This document shows positions 7,790 through 16,068 of a stretch of DNA of 37,217 nt, piece by piece (positions within the stretch are counted from its first letter, which is position 1; every line of letters begins with the position of its first letter). The DNA is from Lachnospiraceae bacterium (GTDB taxonomy: Bacteria > Bacillota > Clostridia > Lachnospirales > Lachnospiraceae), in the NCBI GenBank assembly GCA_022799755.1, contig JAAWOU010000030.1, positions 1 to 37,217 of the forward strand, read 5' to 3'. The position numbers and the translations under genes are program-made. The notes beneath the pieces are model-generated. The model worked only from the letters and a program-made list of their open reading frames with translations. It was not told where the DNA came from and made no database searches.

Positions 7790-9778
7790 ATGAAAGAAGT
7801 AAAATCACCCAAAAAACCGTTGATTTATTACTACGGAATCGCGCTTCTCATCATCTTCCTCTTTAACATGATCGTCTCCCCGCTGCTCATGCAGGGGCAG
7901 ATCATGGAGGTGGATTACGGCACTTTCATGAAGATGACAGAGGAAAAAAATATCGGCAGAGTCCAGATGGACAGTTCCGAAATCATCTTCACAGACAAGG
8001 AAAATACCCAGATCTACAGTACGGGTATCATGTACGATCCTGAACTGACCCAGAGGCTCTACGATGCCGAAGCTGTCTTCGCAAAGGACATAGAGCGGCC
8101 CACCTCGCCGCTCCTTAGCATCTTCCTCTCCGCCGTTCTGCCCATGCTCATCTTTATCCTGTTAGGACAGTATCTGAGCCGGAAGCTGACGGAGAAAGCC
8201 GGCGGCCCCAACGCCATGATGTTCGGCATGGGCAAAAGCAATGCAAAAGTCTATGTCCAGTCCACCGAGGGCATCCACTTTGACGATGTGGCCGGAGAGG
8301 ACGAGGCAAAGGAGAGCCTGGCGGAAATTGTGGACTATCTGCACAATCCCCAGAAATACACGGACGTAGGCGCTTCCATGCCCAAAGGCCTGCTGTTAGT
8401 GGGCCCTCCCGGCACCGGCAAGACCATGCTGGCCAAAGCCGTGGCCGGTGAGGCGAATGTGCCTTTCTTCTCTATGTCCGGCTCCGAATTCGTGGAGATG
8501 TTCGTGGGCATGGGCGCTTCCAAGGTTCGCGACCTGTTTAAGCAGGCCAAGGAGAAAGCCCCCTGTATCGTCTTTATCGATGAGATAGACGCCATCGGCA
8601 AAAAGCGTGACGGCCAGATCGGCGGCAACGATGAAAGAGAGCAGACATTAAACCAGCTCCTTACGGAGATGGACGGCTTCGAGGGCAATAACGGCGTCAT
8701 CATCCTGGCGGCCACCAACCGCCCCGAATCCCTGGATCCCGCCCTTACCAGACCCGGGCGCTTCGACAGGCGGGTGCCCGTGGAGCTCCCTGACCTGGCG
8801 GGCAGGGAGGCCATCCTGAAAGTCCATGCCAGGAAGATCAGACTGGCAGACGATGTGGATTTCCGCACCATAGCCCGCATGGCTTCCGGCACCTCGGGAG
8901 CAGAGCTTGCCAATATCGTCAACGAAGCCGCCCTCCGGGCCGTGCGTAGCGACCGCACCGTGGTCTGTCAGGCGGATCTGGAGGAGAGCATAGAGGTGGT
9001 CATCGCCGGATACCAGAAGAAGAACGCCATTCTCTCGGACGGGGAGAAAAAGAAAGTGGCCTACCACGAAATCGGCCACGCTTTGGTGGCGGCCATGCAA
9101 AGCCACTCCGCTCCGGTGCAGAAGATTACCATCATCCCCCGAACCTCCGGCGCCCTGGGCTACACCATGCAGGTGGAGCAGAACGACAAAGTGCTCATGA
9201 CCAAGCAGGAGATAGAAAACAAGATCGCCACTTTCACCGGAGGCCGTGCCGCGGAGGAAATCGCTTTCGGAGAGATTACCACCGGAGCCTCCAATGACAT
9301 CGAGCAGGCCACCAAGCTTGCCCGGGCCATGATCACCCGATACGGTATGAGCGAGAAATTCGACATGGTGGCCATGGAGACCGTCACCAACCAGTACCTG
9401 GGCGGGGACACCGCTCTAGCCTGCTCCGCGGACACCCAGAAAGACATCGACAGGCAGGTGGTGGAGCTGGTGAAGAGCCAGCATGAAAAGGCCAGGAAGA
9501 TATTGTCGGAAAACCGCACAAAGCTGGACGAGCTGGCCGCGTTCCTCTATGAAAAGGAGACCATCACCGGGGAGGAGTTCATGGATATCCTGGGCAGGAA
9601 TGGGACTGGATCCCATGGGGATTCCGGCCAAAGAGCAGGAACCATGGAAAATGCCATGCAACCCCGGCAAAACAGGGAGAGGGGAGCAGATGCAGAAGCG
9701 TATTCCCACAGGGAGAATGCTCCCGGAAATATGGGGACACAGGAGGCATATCAGGGAAAGGACGGTGCTGACAAATGA
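7790..9778 (+). CDS. ftsH: ATP-dependent zinc metalloprotease FtsH
   Basis: This is a 662-residue membrane AAA+ protease that degrades misfolded membrane proteins and some regulators. The first transmembrane helix is at about 11-32, the extracytoplasmic part runs to about 103, and the second helix is at about 104-126. The AAA domain has Walker A GPPGTGKT (about 204-211), Walker [10 protein letters not shown] (about 258-266) and the second region of homology [20 protein letters not shown]. The zinc site HEIGH is at about 425-429, and the third ligand is probably the Asp in [13 protein letters not shown]. The ATG follows AAAGGAG by six bases; a TTG eight codons upstream is weaker. The tail after about 600 is low-complexity and hydrophilic. 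Its linkage to marR and a DUF308 gene suggests a stress-induced extra copy rather than the housekeeping one. Confidence 0.93.
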   Translation: MKEVKSPKKPLIYYYGIALLIIFLFNMIVSPLLMQGQIMEVDYGTFMKMTEEKNIGRVQMDSSEIIFTDKENTQIYSTGIMYDPELTQRLYDAEAVFAKDIERPTSPLLSIFLSAVLPMLIFILLGQYLSRKLTEKAGGPNAMMFGMGKSNAKVYVQSTEGIHFDDVAGEDEAKESLAEIVDYLHNPQKYTDVGASMPKGLLLVGPPGTGKTMLAKAVAGEANVPFFSMSGSEFVEMFVGMGASKVRDLFKQAKEKAPCIVFIDEIDAIGKKRDGQIGGNDEREQTLNQLLTEMDGFEGNNGVIILAATNRPESLDPALTRPGRFDRRVPVELPDLAGREAILKVHARKIRLADDVDFRTIARMASGTSGAELANIVNEAALRAVRSDRTVVCQADLEESIEVVIAGYQKKNAILSDGEKKKVAYHEIGHALVAAMQSHSAPVQKITIIPRTSGALGYTMQVEQNDKVLMTKQEIENKIATFTGGRAAEEIAFGEITTGASNDIEQATKLARAMITRYGMSEKFDMVAMETVTNQYLGGDTALACSADTQKDIDRQVVELVKSQHEKARKILSENRTKLDELAAFLYEKETITGEEFMDILGRNGTGSHGDSGQRAGTMENAMQPRQNRERGADAEAYSHRENAPGNMGTQEAYQGKDGADK

Positions 9779-10323
9779 AGAAATATTCCGGATTCGTATG
9801 GATGGAGCTGGCCGTGGGAGCGCTGTTGATATTGCTGGGCATCTTTACTTTCCTGCGCCCCGGCAGCCTGCTAACGGGAATCGTGGCGGTCTACGGCCTC
9901 ATCGCGGTCATCACGGGAGTGGAGGACATTCTGATTTTCATCAGACTGGAAAAATATACCGGCTTCGGGCCTTTCGTATCCCTGATTTCCGGTATCTTGA
10001 GCGTAATGTGCGGTTGTATGCTTCTGCTCTACCCCGGCGCGGGCAAGTGGATCATGTCCCTGTTGTTCCCTGTCTGGTTCATGGCCCACTGTATCTCCAG
10101 ACTGAGCCATGCGTACATAATACGTATGGCGGGACAGAAATTTTTCTACTATTTTTCGCTGACTGTGAACATTGCCGGGCTGGTGTTGGGCTTCTTGATG
10201 TTTTTTAACCCAATGCTCACCTTTATGACCATGCGGTTCATGGGCTATGTGGTGGCTGTGTACCTGATTCTGCTGGGAATCGACAGCATTGCCGCGGCGA
10301 TTGGCAGGAGGGATTCCAGGTAA
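9775..10323 (+). CDS. DUF308/HdeD-like six-helix membrane protein
   Basis: This is a 182-residue integral membrane protein with about six hydrophobic helices arranged as three hairpins, for example WMELAVGALLILLGIFTFL, LTGIVAVYGLIAVITGVEDI and FVSLISGILSVMCGCMLLLY. The helix-pair pattern with xRPGxxL turns is that of the DUF308/HdeD family, linked in enterobacteria to acid resistance. Its biochemical function is not known. The ATG overlaps the ftsH stop (ATGA), so the two are co-translated. This supports an envelope-stress role for the operon, and the protein may be an FtsH partner or substrate. The family call is good; the role is inferred. Confidence 0.8.
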   Translation: MKKYSGFVWMELAVGALLILLGIFTFLRPGSLLTGIVAVYGLIAVITGVEDILIFIRLEKYTGFGPFVSLISGILSVMCGCMLLLYPGAGKWIMSLLFPVWFMAHCISRLSHAYIIRMAGQKFFYYFSLTVNIAGLVLGFLMFFNPMLTFMTMRFMGYVVAVYLILLGIDSIAAAIGRRDSR

Positions 10324-10549
10324 AGTCAGGAGGATTCGGAGATTCAGGAAAAACCGAAAAGGAATACTGTTACTTGTTCATGCCATTTTGTTTATACAAT
10401 GGCGCGGAAATGTTCCTGTCGGATTTGTGGTAGTTTCAGGCGGATTCTTGGGAGAAGCCAGACTCTAAATGTGCTATACTTGCCTCAGAATTGTTGCAGA
10501 AAGCAGATGTCCGGAAACGGACAGCCTGGACTGTGGGAATTTTCCGAAG

Positions 10550-10645
10550 AGCAACCAGGCTTCCGGGCAACCAGGCAGTCGGGCAGCCAGGCAGCCAGGC
10601 AGTCGGGCAACCAGGCAACCAGGCAACCAGGCAACTCGGCAATGG
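10550..10645. repeat. Degenerate octanucleotide tandem repeat, 12 units
   Basis: Twelve consecutive 8-base units run from 10550 to 10645. Most read GGCAACCA, GGCAGCCA or GGCAGTCG, with three exact GGCAACCA copies in a row near 10606-10629. Further decayed units continue to about 10675. The unit is not a multiple of three, so all frames on both strands stay open and produce spurious reading frames. It lies in the 426-base gap between the DUF308 gene and a truncated gene. No promoter was recognised in this gap. Confidence 0.85.
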
Positions 10646-10749
10646 GTCTGCCAGGCAGCCCATCCAGCCAGGCAGCCCGCGGCATGGCATGCGGAATGCT
10701 CCAAATGCTCCGGCGGACGTCTGCAATACCAGAATCAGGAGGATTTCCA

Positions 10750-11145
10750 ATGAGTGAGAAGCTGATCTATGACGCAAAAAAAGATCCCCGCTACGCAAAG
10801 CCGTTCATTGATGCGGACGAACTGAGGCAGCGGGATATGCCGGACGGCAGCAAGGCACCTTTCCGCTATGTCCACGGCGGCTTTGCGGGGACTGACGCCA
10901 AATTTGTCTTCTGCTTTCCTATGAAAGAGAAATTCAGGGGGCGGTTCTACCAGTATATGTGCCCGTTCCCGGGTCCGGACGAGGAGGTGGCTTCTCTGGC
11001 CAGAAGCGACGAGGACGACACCATCGCGTTCTGCCTGGCAAACGGAGCCTATTTCATCGAGACCAACATGGAGTCCGCCAGCGCTTTCGGCGGCCATCCC
11101 CATCCCCACAGAATCTGGCAGTTCAGAGGGCCAGGATCATTGTAG
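10750..11145 (+). pseudogene. N-terminal fragment of an unidentified enzyme-like protein
   Basis: The frame starts at an ATG after CAGGAGGATTTCCA and reads MSEKLIYDAKKDPRYAKPFI. It continues with RYVHGGFAGTDAKFVFCFP and FRGRFYQYMCPFPG and reaches about residue 115 (SASAFGG). The last roughly 15 residues (HPHPHRIWQ...) look unrelated, and the frame then stops. I have a recollection of RYVHGGFxGTD...YFP...GRFxQ at the start of larger uncharacterised proteins, possibly alpha/beta hydrolases, but I cannot name the family. The break near 11096 suggests the rest was lost by deletion or rearrangement. The start and ribosome site are intact, so a short peptide could still be made. Confidence 0.5.
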
Positions 11146-11168
11146 AATAGGCTCCTTTGCCGCTTCAT

Positions 11169-11198
11169 ACAGCCGCCGGTAGGCTTGCCGGCGGCTGT
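11169..11198. repeat. Inverted repeat with 11-base arms, terminator-like
   Basis: ACAGCCGCCGG (11169-11179) pairs perfectly with CCGGCGGCTGT (11188-11198) over an 8-base loop, and CTTTG follows. On the plus strand it could end transcription of the truncated gene just upstream. The T-run is short. Confidence 0.45.
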
Positions 11199-11241
11199 CT
11201 TTGAAAACGCCTTCCAGCTTTTCGGACAGGGATTTGTCCAT

Positions 11242-11360
11242 AAGCCGGCGCCCTCTTTACTCTCTATCTCTATCCGGCCGTCCATGGGGTCCGTAAGGCT
11301 TTTTACGATGGACACGCTCAGGCCCGTGCCCCCTGCAGTATCGCCGCCGGACACAGGTTC
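11242..11360 (-). pseudogene. Scrap of a sensor histidine kinase ATPase domain
   Basis: The minus strand reads GGDTAGGTGLSVSIVKSLTD, then PMDGRIEIESKEGAG. This is the G2 box and following strands of a HATPase_c domain, normally GGTGLGLSIVKSLxxxMGGxIxVxSxxGxG. The usual GLGLSI is altered to GLSVSI. The next expected strand (SxFxVxLP) is missing, replaced by unrelated sequence near 11240. The scrap is about 40 residues of a kinase that would have several hundred. It faces the truncated gene at 10750, so two unrelated broken genes lie tail to tail here. Confidence 0.6.
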
Positions 11361-11509
11361 TGCCCGTGAACTAACCCCAAATACTACTGCCTGCAGCCTC
11401 AACGAATTCTAATGCCAAGCCCTGCGTTAATGTGCGCGAAAACACCTGGCGGAATTACCTGTAAAGAATCCTAAATACCGAAAATTAAAAAACGAAAAAC
11501 AGAAAAAGC

Positions 11510-11537
11510 TTGAAAAGAAATAAAGATATGATATAAT
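11510..11537 (+). promoter_or_regulatory. Promoter of the first alpha-mannosidase gene
   Basis: TTGAAA (11510-11515), a 16-base spacer and a perfect TATAAT (11532-11537), about 50 bases before the GH38 start. The surrounding sequence is AT-rich. Confidence 0.6.
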
Positions 11538-11587
11538 AAGGGCTAATTCAGCATGTCAAACAATGCAAAATTGTAAAGGAGGCTGTT

Positions 11588-14437
11588 ATGGCAGGTATTG
11601 TGGAAAAATTTGTGAAACTGAAGACATCCATCGGCGGGAACCGGGAGAAGACGGGATATGAGGACACTTTCGGTATGCCAAAGGAAGAGCAGGCGTACAT
11701 TACGCGTCCCAACAGGGCCAACAACAGGATCGTCAGCGAGCTGGATTTTGCCCTGCATCTCTCACAGGAGCAGCAGGGATGCTATGACGGGGTTCTGGAG
11801 CAGGCGCTGGACTTTTTGCTGGAGAAGATCAGCAGCCAGGGCGTCCTCACCAACCAGGACTGCGAAGCGGCGGAAGAGATCCTGTCGCCCATGGCCCGGG
11901 AGGCGAAGAGCTACCAGCTGATTCTGGCCGCCCATGCCCACATCGACATGAACTGGATGTGGAGCTTTAACGAAACCGTGGCCATAACGCTGGCCACATT
12001 CCGCTCCATACTCAACATCATGGACCAGTACCCCCAGTTCAAGTATTCCCAGTCCCAGGGGTCGGTGTACAAAATCGTGGAAGAGTACGACCCGGAGCTG
12101 ATGGAGGAGATCAAGGAGAGGATTGCCCAGGGACGCTGGGAAGTGACCGCCTCCGCCTGGGTGGAGACGGACAAGAACATGCCCACGGGGGAATCCCTGC
12201 TGCGCCATATCCAGTACACAAAGGAATACATGGAAAAGGTATGGGGTGCGGACAATCTGGAGGTGGATTTCTCGCCCGATACTTTCGGGCACAGCGCCAA
12301 TGTGCCGGAGATCAACCGGTTCGGGGAAGTAAAATATTATTACCATTGCCGGGGGAACGGCGGAAAGGAAATCCTCTACCGCTACAAGGCGCCCTCGGGC
12401 AGGGAGGTTCTGACCTACCGTGAGCCTAACTGGTACAACGGGGCCGTCACGCCCCACATGGCCGCGGGCTTCCCGGAGATCAGCAGGCGCTGCTGCGGAC
12501 TGCGCACGGGCCTGGTGGTCTACGGCGTGGGCGATCACGGCGGCGGCCCTACCAGGAGGGATGTGGAGCGGGCGCTGGAGATGATGGAGTGGCCGATCTA
12601 TCCCAGGATTAAGTTCGGAACGTTCCGCGAGTTCTTCAAAGAGGCGGAGAGCCTGTGGGAGAAGCTGCCCGTGGTGGACCATGAGCTGAACTATTTCGCA
12701 CCGGGCTGCTACACCACCCAGAGCCGGATCAAGAGGGGCAACCGCCGTCTGGAGGCGTCTTTGCTGGACGCGGAGGCCATGTCCGCCATGTCCGGAAAGC
12801 TCACCGGATTCAAGTTCGCGAAAGAGAAGATGGAGAACGCATGGCGGGACGTGCTGTTCACCCATTTCCATGACATCCTCACCGGTTCCTGCGTACAGGA
12901 TTCAAGAGAGCATGCCATGGGTCTGTTCCAGACCTCCATGGCCACGGCAAACACCCAGATTCAGAATGCCATGGCTTCCATCAGCCGCAATATCGACACC
13001 TCGTCCATAAAAGTGGACGTGGATCCCTATTACAGCCAGTCGGAGGGCGCGGGAGCGGGCTACGGCATCGAGAATTTCGTGGGCGTGCCCAGCACCGAGC
13101 GGGGCAGCGGGCGCACCAGGATCTTCCACGTCTTCAATACCCTTGCCTGGGAGCGCAGCCAGGTGGCGGAGCTCACCGTCTGGGACTGGACAGGGGATAT
13201 GCGCAGGCTCCATGTGACGGACAGCCAGGGCAAGGAGATCGAATTCCAGCTGGTGGATCAGCAGATGCAGCAGTACTGGGACCATAAATATATCCGCGTG
13301 CTGGTGGACGTGACGGTTCCGGCTCTTGGATATACCACGGTGGTGCTCTCCGAGAGAGAGGCCGAAATCTATCCGGTCTATCTGCAGGAGCGGGAGCATG
13401 TGGCCAAAATGTTTGACGATTACACGCTTGAAAATGAGCGGATAGCCGTGACGATTTCGGCCGTCTCCGGGCGCGTCACATCCCTGCGCCACAAGGACAG
13501 CGCCGTGGAGATGGTGAGATCGGAGGAAAGCGCGGGCTTTACCTATATCGAGACGGAGACCGCCACTTCCAGCGCGTGGAACATCGGCAGATATATCCGC
13601 CAGATTCCCGTGGACCGCTGCATGCGCATAGAGCGCATAGCGAACGGCTCTCTGCGTGACAGCGTGAAAGTGACCTGGAAAGTGGCGAATTCCGGCATAG
13701 AGGCAGTCTACAGCCTGGATAAGTACCAGACGGCAGTGAGGATGGACGTGAAAGTGGACTGGAACGAGGCCGGAAGCGACATCATCCCGGTTCTGGATTA
13801 CCGCATCCCCCTGGCCTACCGGCCGGTGGATTACCAGTATGACATCCCCGCAGGCTTCATCCGCAGGAGCGCCCTGAACAACGACGTGCCCGGACTGCAG
13901 TACGGCCTGGCAAGGCGGGAGGAGGACCCCTGCGCCATCCTGATCAGCGACAGCAAGTACGGCTACAGGGCGGCAGGGCAGAACCTGGCCCTGACCCTGA
14001 TCAACAGCTCCACCAGCCCGGATCCTTATCCGGAGCGGGGGATCCACAGCATCACGCTGTGGCTGGGCTCCTGCAGCGCAGATGCCAGGGAGGCGGAGCA
14101 GACGGCCACGGCCTGCAACCACGGCCTCTTCTATCAGCCCTCCAATGCCCATCACGGAACGCTGCCCATGGAGCACAGCCTGCTTGAGGCAGAGACCGGG
14201 CATGCGGTGATTTCCGCCGTACTGCCCGGGGAGGACGGAAAAATTTTGGTTCGCGCCTACGGGACGGCGGGAGAGAGGGAGAACATCACTCTGAACTTCG
14301 CCGCCGGCGTGACGGAGGCGCGAGCGGTGAACTTGTTCGGAAGAGAGCAGACAGCGGCAGTGGCGGTCTCCGGGAACCGGGTCACGCTGGAGGTAGAGCC
14401 TTATGCGCTGGCTGAAGTGGAGGTCAGGCTGGGCTAA
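11588..14437 (+). CDS. GH38 alpha-mannosidase (first copy)
   Basis: This is a 949-residue retaining alpha-mannosidase of family 38, acting on alpha-mannosides such as those trimmed from N-glycans. The zinc-site segment AAHAHIDMNWMW is at about 114-125. The nucleophile loop FSPDTFGHSANVPE has its catalytic Asp at about 231. The middle-domain HFHDILTGSCVQDSRE is at about 425-440, and the long beta-rich C-terminal half follows. There is no signal peptide, so it is cytoplasmic and would act on imported oligosaccharides. The ATG follows AAAGGAGG by five bases. The gene is alone between its own promoter and a strong terminator, and is convergent with the GntR/LacI-type regulator gene. It differs clearly from the second GH38 copy in length and motif wording, so it is not a recent duplicate. 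Confidence 0.93.
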   Translation: MAGIVEKFVKLKTSIGGNREKTGYEDTFGMPKEEQAYITRPNRANNRIVSELDFALHLSQEQQGCYDGVLEQALDFLLEKISSQGVLTNQDCEAAEEILSPMAREAKSYQLILAAHAHIDMNWMWSFNETVAITLATFRSILNIMDQYPQFKYSQSQGSVYKIVEEYDPELMEEIKERIAQGRWEVTASAWVETDKNMPTGESLLRHIQYTKEYMEKVWGADNLEVDFSPDTFGHSANVPEINRFGEVKYYYHCRGNGGKEILYRYKAPSGREVLTYREPNWYNGAVTPHMAAGFPEISRRCCGLRTGLVVYGVGDHGGGPTRRDVERALEMMEWPIYPRIKFGTFREFFKEAESLWEKLPVVDHELNYFAPGCYTTQSRIKRGNRRLEASLLDAEAMSAMSGKLTGFKFAKEKMENAWRDVLFTHFHDILTGSCVQDSREHAMGLFQTSMATANTQIQNAMASISRNIDTSSIKVDVDPYYSQSEGAGAGYGIENFVGVPSTERGSGRTRIFHVFNTLAWERSQVAELTVWDWTGDMRRLHVTDSQGKEIEFQLVDQQMQQYWDHKYIRVLVDVTVPALGYTTVVLSEREAEIYPVYLQEREHVAKMFDDYTLENERIAVTISAVSGRVTSLRHKDSAVEMVRSEESAGFTYIETETATSSAWNIGRYIRQIPVDRCMRIERIANGSLRDSVKVTWKVANSGIEAVYSLDKYQTAVRMDVKVDWNEAGSDIIPVLDYRIPLAYRPVDYQYDIPAGFIRRSALNNDVPGLQYGLARREEDPCAILISDSKYGYRAAGQNLALTLINSSTSPDPYPERGIHSITLWLGSCSADAREAEQTATACNHGLFYQPSNAHHGTLPMEHSLLEAETGHAVISAVLPGEDGKILVRAYGTAGERENITLNFAAGVTEARAVNLFGREQTAAVAVSGNRVTLEVEPYALAEVEVRLG

Positions 14438-14492
14438 GGGCGGAATGCCTGCCCGGATCAGGAGACGGGATATACGGACGGCATGACGGAAG

Positions 14493-14534
14493 AAAAAGAG
14501 AGGAAACCGATGCGGAAAGGTTTCCTCTCTTTTT
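14493..14534. terminator. Perfect bidirectional terminator
   Basis: Sixteen-base perfect arms (14493-14508 and 14519-14534) flank a 10-base loop. They include A5 on the left and T5 on the right, so each strand ends in a T-run. It separates the convergent alpha-mannosidase and repressor genes. Confidence 0.9.
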
Positions 14535-14580
14535 GGTGTCACAGTCGTTTGGGCAGTGGGCCTGCAGGGCAGAAACCCGC

Positions 14581-15696
14581 TCAGAGCACCACAGATGCGG
14601 TGGAGTGATGAATGTCTAGGGACGGGGTGATGACCTTGTGGTAGACATTCATGTCGTTCTGCTCCAGCCGCTTTCGCAGCAGGAGTCCCGCCTCCTGCCC
14701 CATAAGCTGTTCGGACTGGTTGATATGGGTGAAGAAATCCGGGTTCCTGACCATGGACATGGGCAGGTCAAAGGAAATCAGGGATACGGCTTCCGGGATG
14801 TGGAGATTCAGGGAAGAGCACAGCTCGTCCAGGTAAATACAGGTATTGCACTCAGCGGCTATGAAAGCAGTGATTTTCTCTTCCCGGACCAGTCTGCTGA
14901 TGGTCTCCTGGTTGATGCTCATGCGCTCGATCACCCGTATGGAACTCTCCGGCATGTTCAGGCTTTCGGCGGTGGCCAGAATCCCCCCAAGCCTGTGCTT
15001 GATGGAAAATGTGTTCCTGTCCGAAGCGGTCACAAAAGCAATGCGCCGGTGTCCGAGACCGTAGAGATGCTTTACGCACAGCTCCCCTGCCTTTTGATTG
15101 TCTGCGATGACATGGCTGGTGTTGAGACGGGGCAGGTAGCGGTCCAGAAGCACCAGGGGGTATTTCTGCAGATTCATCAGCAGAAGCTCATTGCTGAAGA
15201 AAGGTTGATCCCGGGGGAACAGGATAATGCCCGCAATGCCCGTCTCCATACAGCGCTTCAGCAGATAGTTTTCCATCTGCGGATTCTGGCTCTGGAAAAA
15301 ATGGCAGATATATTCGTTTTGCGGGAAAGCCGACAGGACGCCGTTCATCATGGACAGGGAGAATATATCCCTGACGGTAGGCATGATGCAGGCGACTTCC
15401 GGCAGAAGATCAATATTCTGTGCGCTCTCCTCCGGCAGCTTTATCTCATTGGACAGGGGAGGCGCCGAAAGCCGCCCGGATACAAAGCTCCCTCTGTTGG
15501 GGAAACGCTCTATGAACCCTTCGCTTTTCAGTTCGCTCAGGGCCTTGGATACCGTGATGCGGCTCACCTGATAATGCTGCATGAGCTCATGCTCCGTGGG
15601 AAGCCTGTCTCCCGGAGCCAGGAGGTTCGTCTTGATCTGATGCAGGATGTCTTCTTTTATTTTCTGATACATGGGCTGATTCATGAAATGCGCCAT
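14581..15696 (-). CDS. GntR-LacI hybrid transcriptional repressor (AraR-like)
   Basis: This is a 371-residue regulator. A GntR winged helix (about 1-72) includes YQKIKEDILHQIKTNLLAPG, LPTEHELMQHYQVSRITVSK and a GFIERFPNRGSFV wing. It is fused to a LacI/periplasmic-binding-like sensor (about 95-371) with GIAGIILFPRDQ, VLLDRYLP, HVIADNQKAGELCVKHL and GHRRIAFVT. This layout is that of AraR-type sugar repressors. The ATG follows AGGAGG by eight bases. It is divergent from the ABC importer genes, and repeated palindrome-like sites lie in the shared 372-base gap. The natural inference is that it represses the importer and downstream hydrolases until a sugar binds. The ligand, presumably a mannoside breakdown product, is not visible in the sequence. 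Confidence 0.9.
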   Translation of the reverse strand: MAHFMNQPMYQKIKEDILHQIKTNLLAPGDRLPTEHELMQHYQVSRITVSKALSELKSEGFIERFPNRGSFVSGRLSAPPLSNEIKLPEESAQNIDLLPEVACIMPTVRDIFSLSMMNGVLSAFPQNEYICHFFQSQNPQMENYLLKRCMETGIAGIILFPRDQPFFSNELLLMNLQKYPLVLLDRYLPRLNTSHVIADNQKAGELCVKHLYGLGHRRIAFVTASDRNTFSIKHRLGGILATAESLNMPESSIRVIERMSINQETISRLVREEKITAFIAAECNTCIYLDELCSSLNLHIPEAVSLISFDLPMSMVRNPDFFTHINQSEQLMGQEAGLLLRKRLEQNDMNVYHKVITPSLDIHHSTASVVL

Positions 15697-15771
15697 GATG
15701 CAGTCCTCCTTTTCGGTTCAAAACAGTTCGGACAGTCTGAAACCATCCGGATACAGAATATTTCTGTCTAA

Positions 15772-15801
15772 ATAATACCCTATTTTCATGGGCTGTGTCA
15801 A
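15772..15801 (-). promoter_or_regulatory. Promoter of the GntR-LacI-type repressor
   Basis: On the minus strand a perfect TTGACA (15796-15801), an 18-base spacer and TATTAT (15772-15777), about 75 bases before the repressor start. Confidence 0.55.
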
Positions 15802-15918
15802 GACGGCGCTCCTATTAAGTCAAGAGGTTTGATATTTTTGACATATACAATCTGCCACAAAAACGAGTGCGGAAAATGTGCAATATAACTAAAAATAGCT
15901 CGGGGGGGTAAAATCATG

Positions 15919-15947
15919 TTGCATGATGTATATCAATGTGCTAATAT
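15919..15947 (+). promoter_or_regulatory. Importer operon promoter with operator in its spacer
   Basis: TTGCAT (15919-15924), 17 bases and TAATAT (15942-15947) form a good promoter. The spacer carries TGATGTATATCA (15924-15935), a palindrome at 10 of 12 positions. A repressor bound there would block RNA polymerase. The same 10-base core, TGTATATCAA, recurs downstream at 15990. The assignment to the divergent GntR-LacI-type protein is inferred from position. Confidence 0.55.
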
Positions 15948-15985
15948 GTAACAAGAACGGCATGACAAATGGCAAAACTGAGAAA

Positions 15986-15999
15986 GATATGTATATCAA
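15986..15999 (+). promoter_or_regulatory. Second candidate repressor operator
   Basis: GATAT-GT-ATATC at 15986-15997 overlaps the second copy of TGTATATCAA (15990-15999). It starts exactly 63 bases after the first copy (15927), about six helical turns, and lies downstream of the predicted transcription start. Such phasing suits DNA looping. Confidence 0.45.
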
Positions 16000-16068
16000 A
16001 TAATACATAGTTAGTCATGTCAAATTTTCGTGCGCCAAATTATCTATGAGGAAAGGGAAGGTGTGTGT

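Noticed and set aside
7570-7866. 98-residue frame with a hydrophobic stretch between marR and ftsH
   Set aside because: It has no Shine-Dalgarno and overlaps the start of ftsH in another frame. The hydrophobic patch is partly made by the 21-base palindrome. It cannot be excluded as a decayed gene.
10436-10798. Repeat-rich frames (NQATRQPGNQ and LPGCLVAWLPG types) on both strands
   Set aside because: They arise from the octamer repeat, which stays open in every frame. None has a ribosome site or a non-repeat domain.
11137-11241. 34-residue minus-strand frame MDKSLSEKLEGVFKDSRRQA...
   Set aside because: It has a coding-like look, but a third of it comes from the 11-base inverted repeat and no family is recognised. 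It is too short to support.
12902-14542. 546-residue minus-strand frame across the first mannosidase
   Set aside because: It is antisense to a clear GH38 gene, has His/Arg-rich composition typical of reverse frames, and crosses the terminator.
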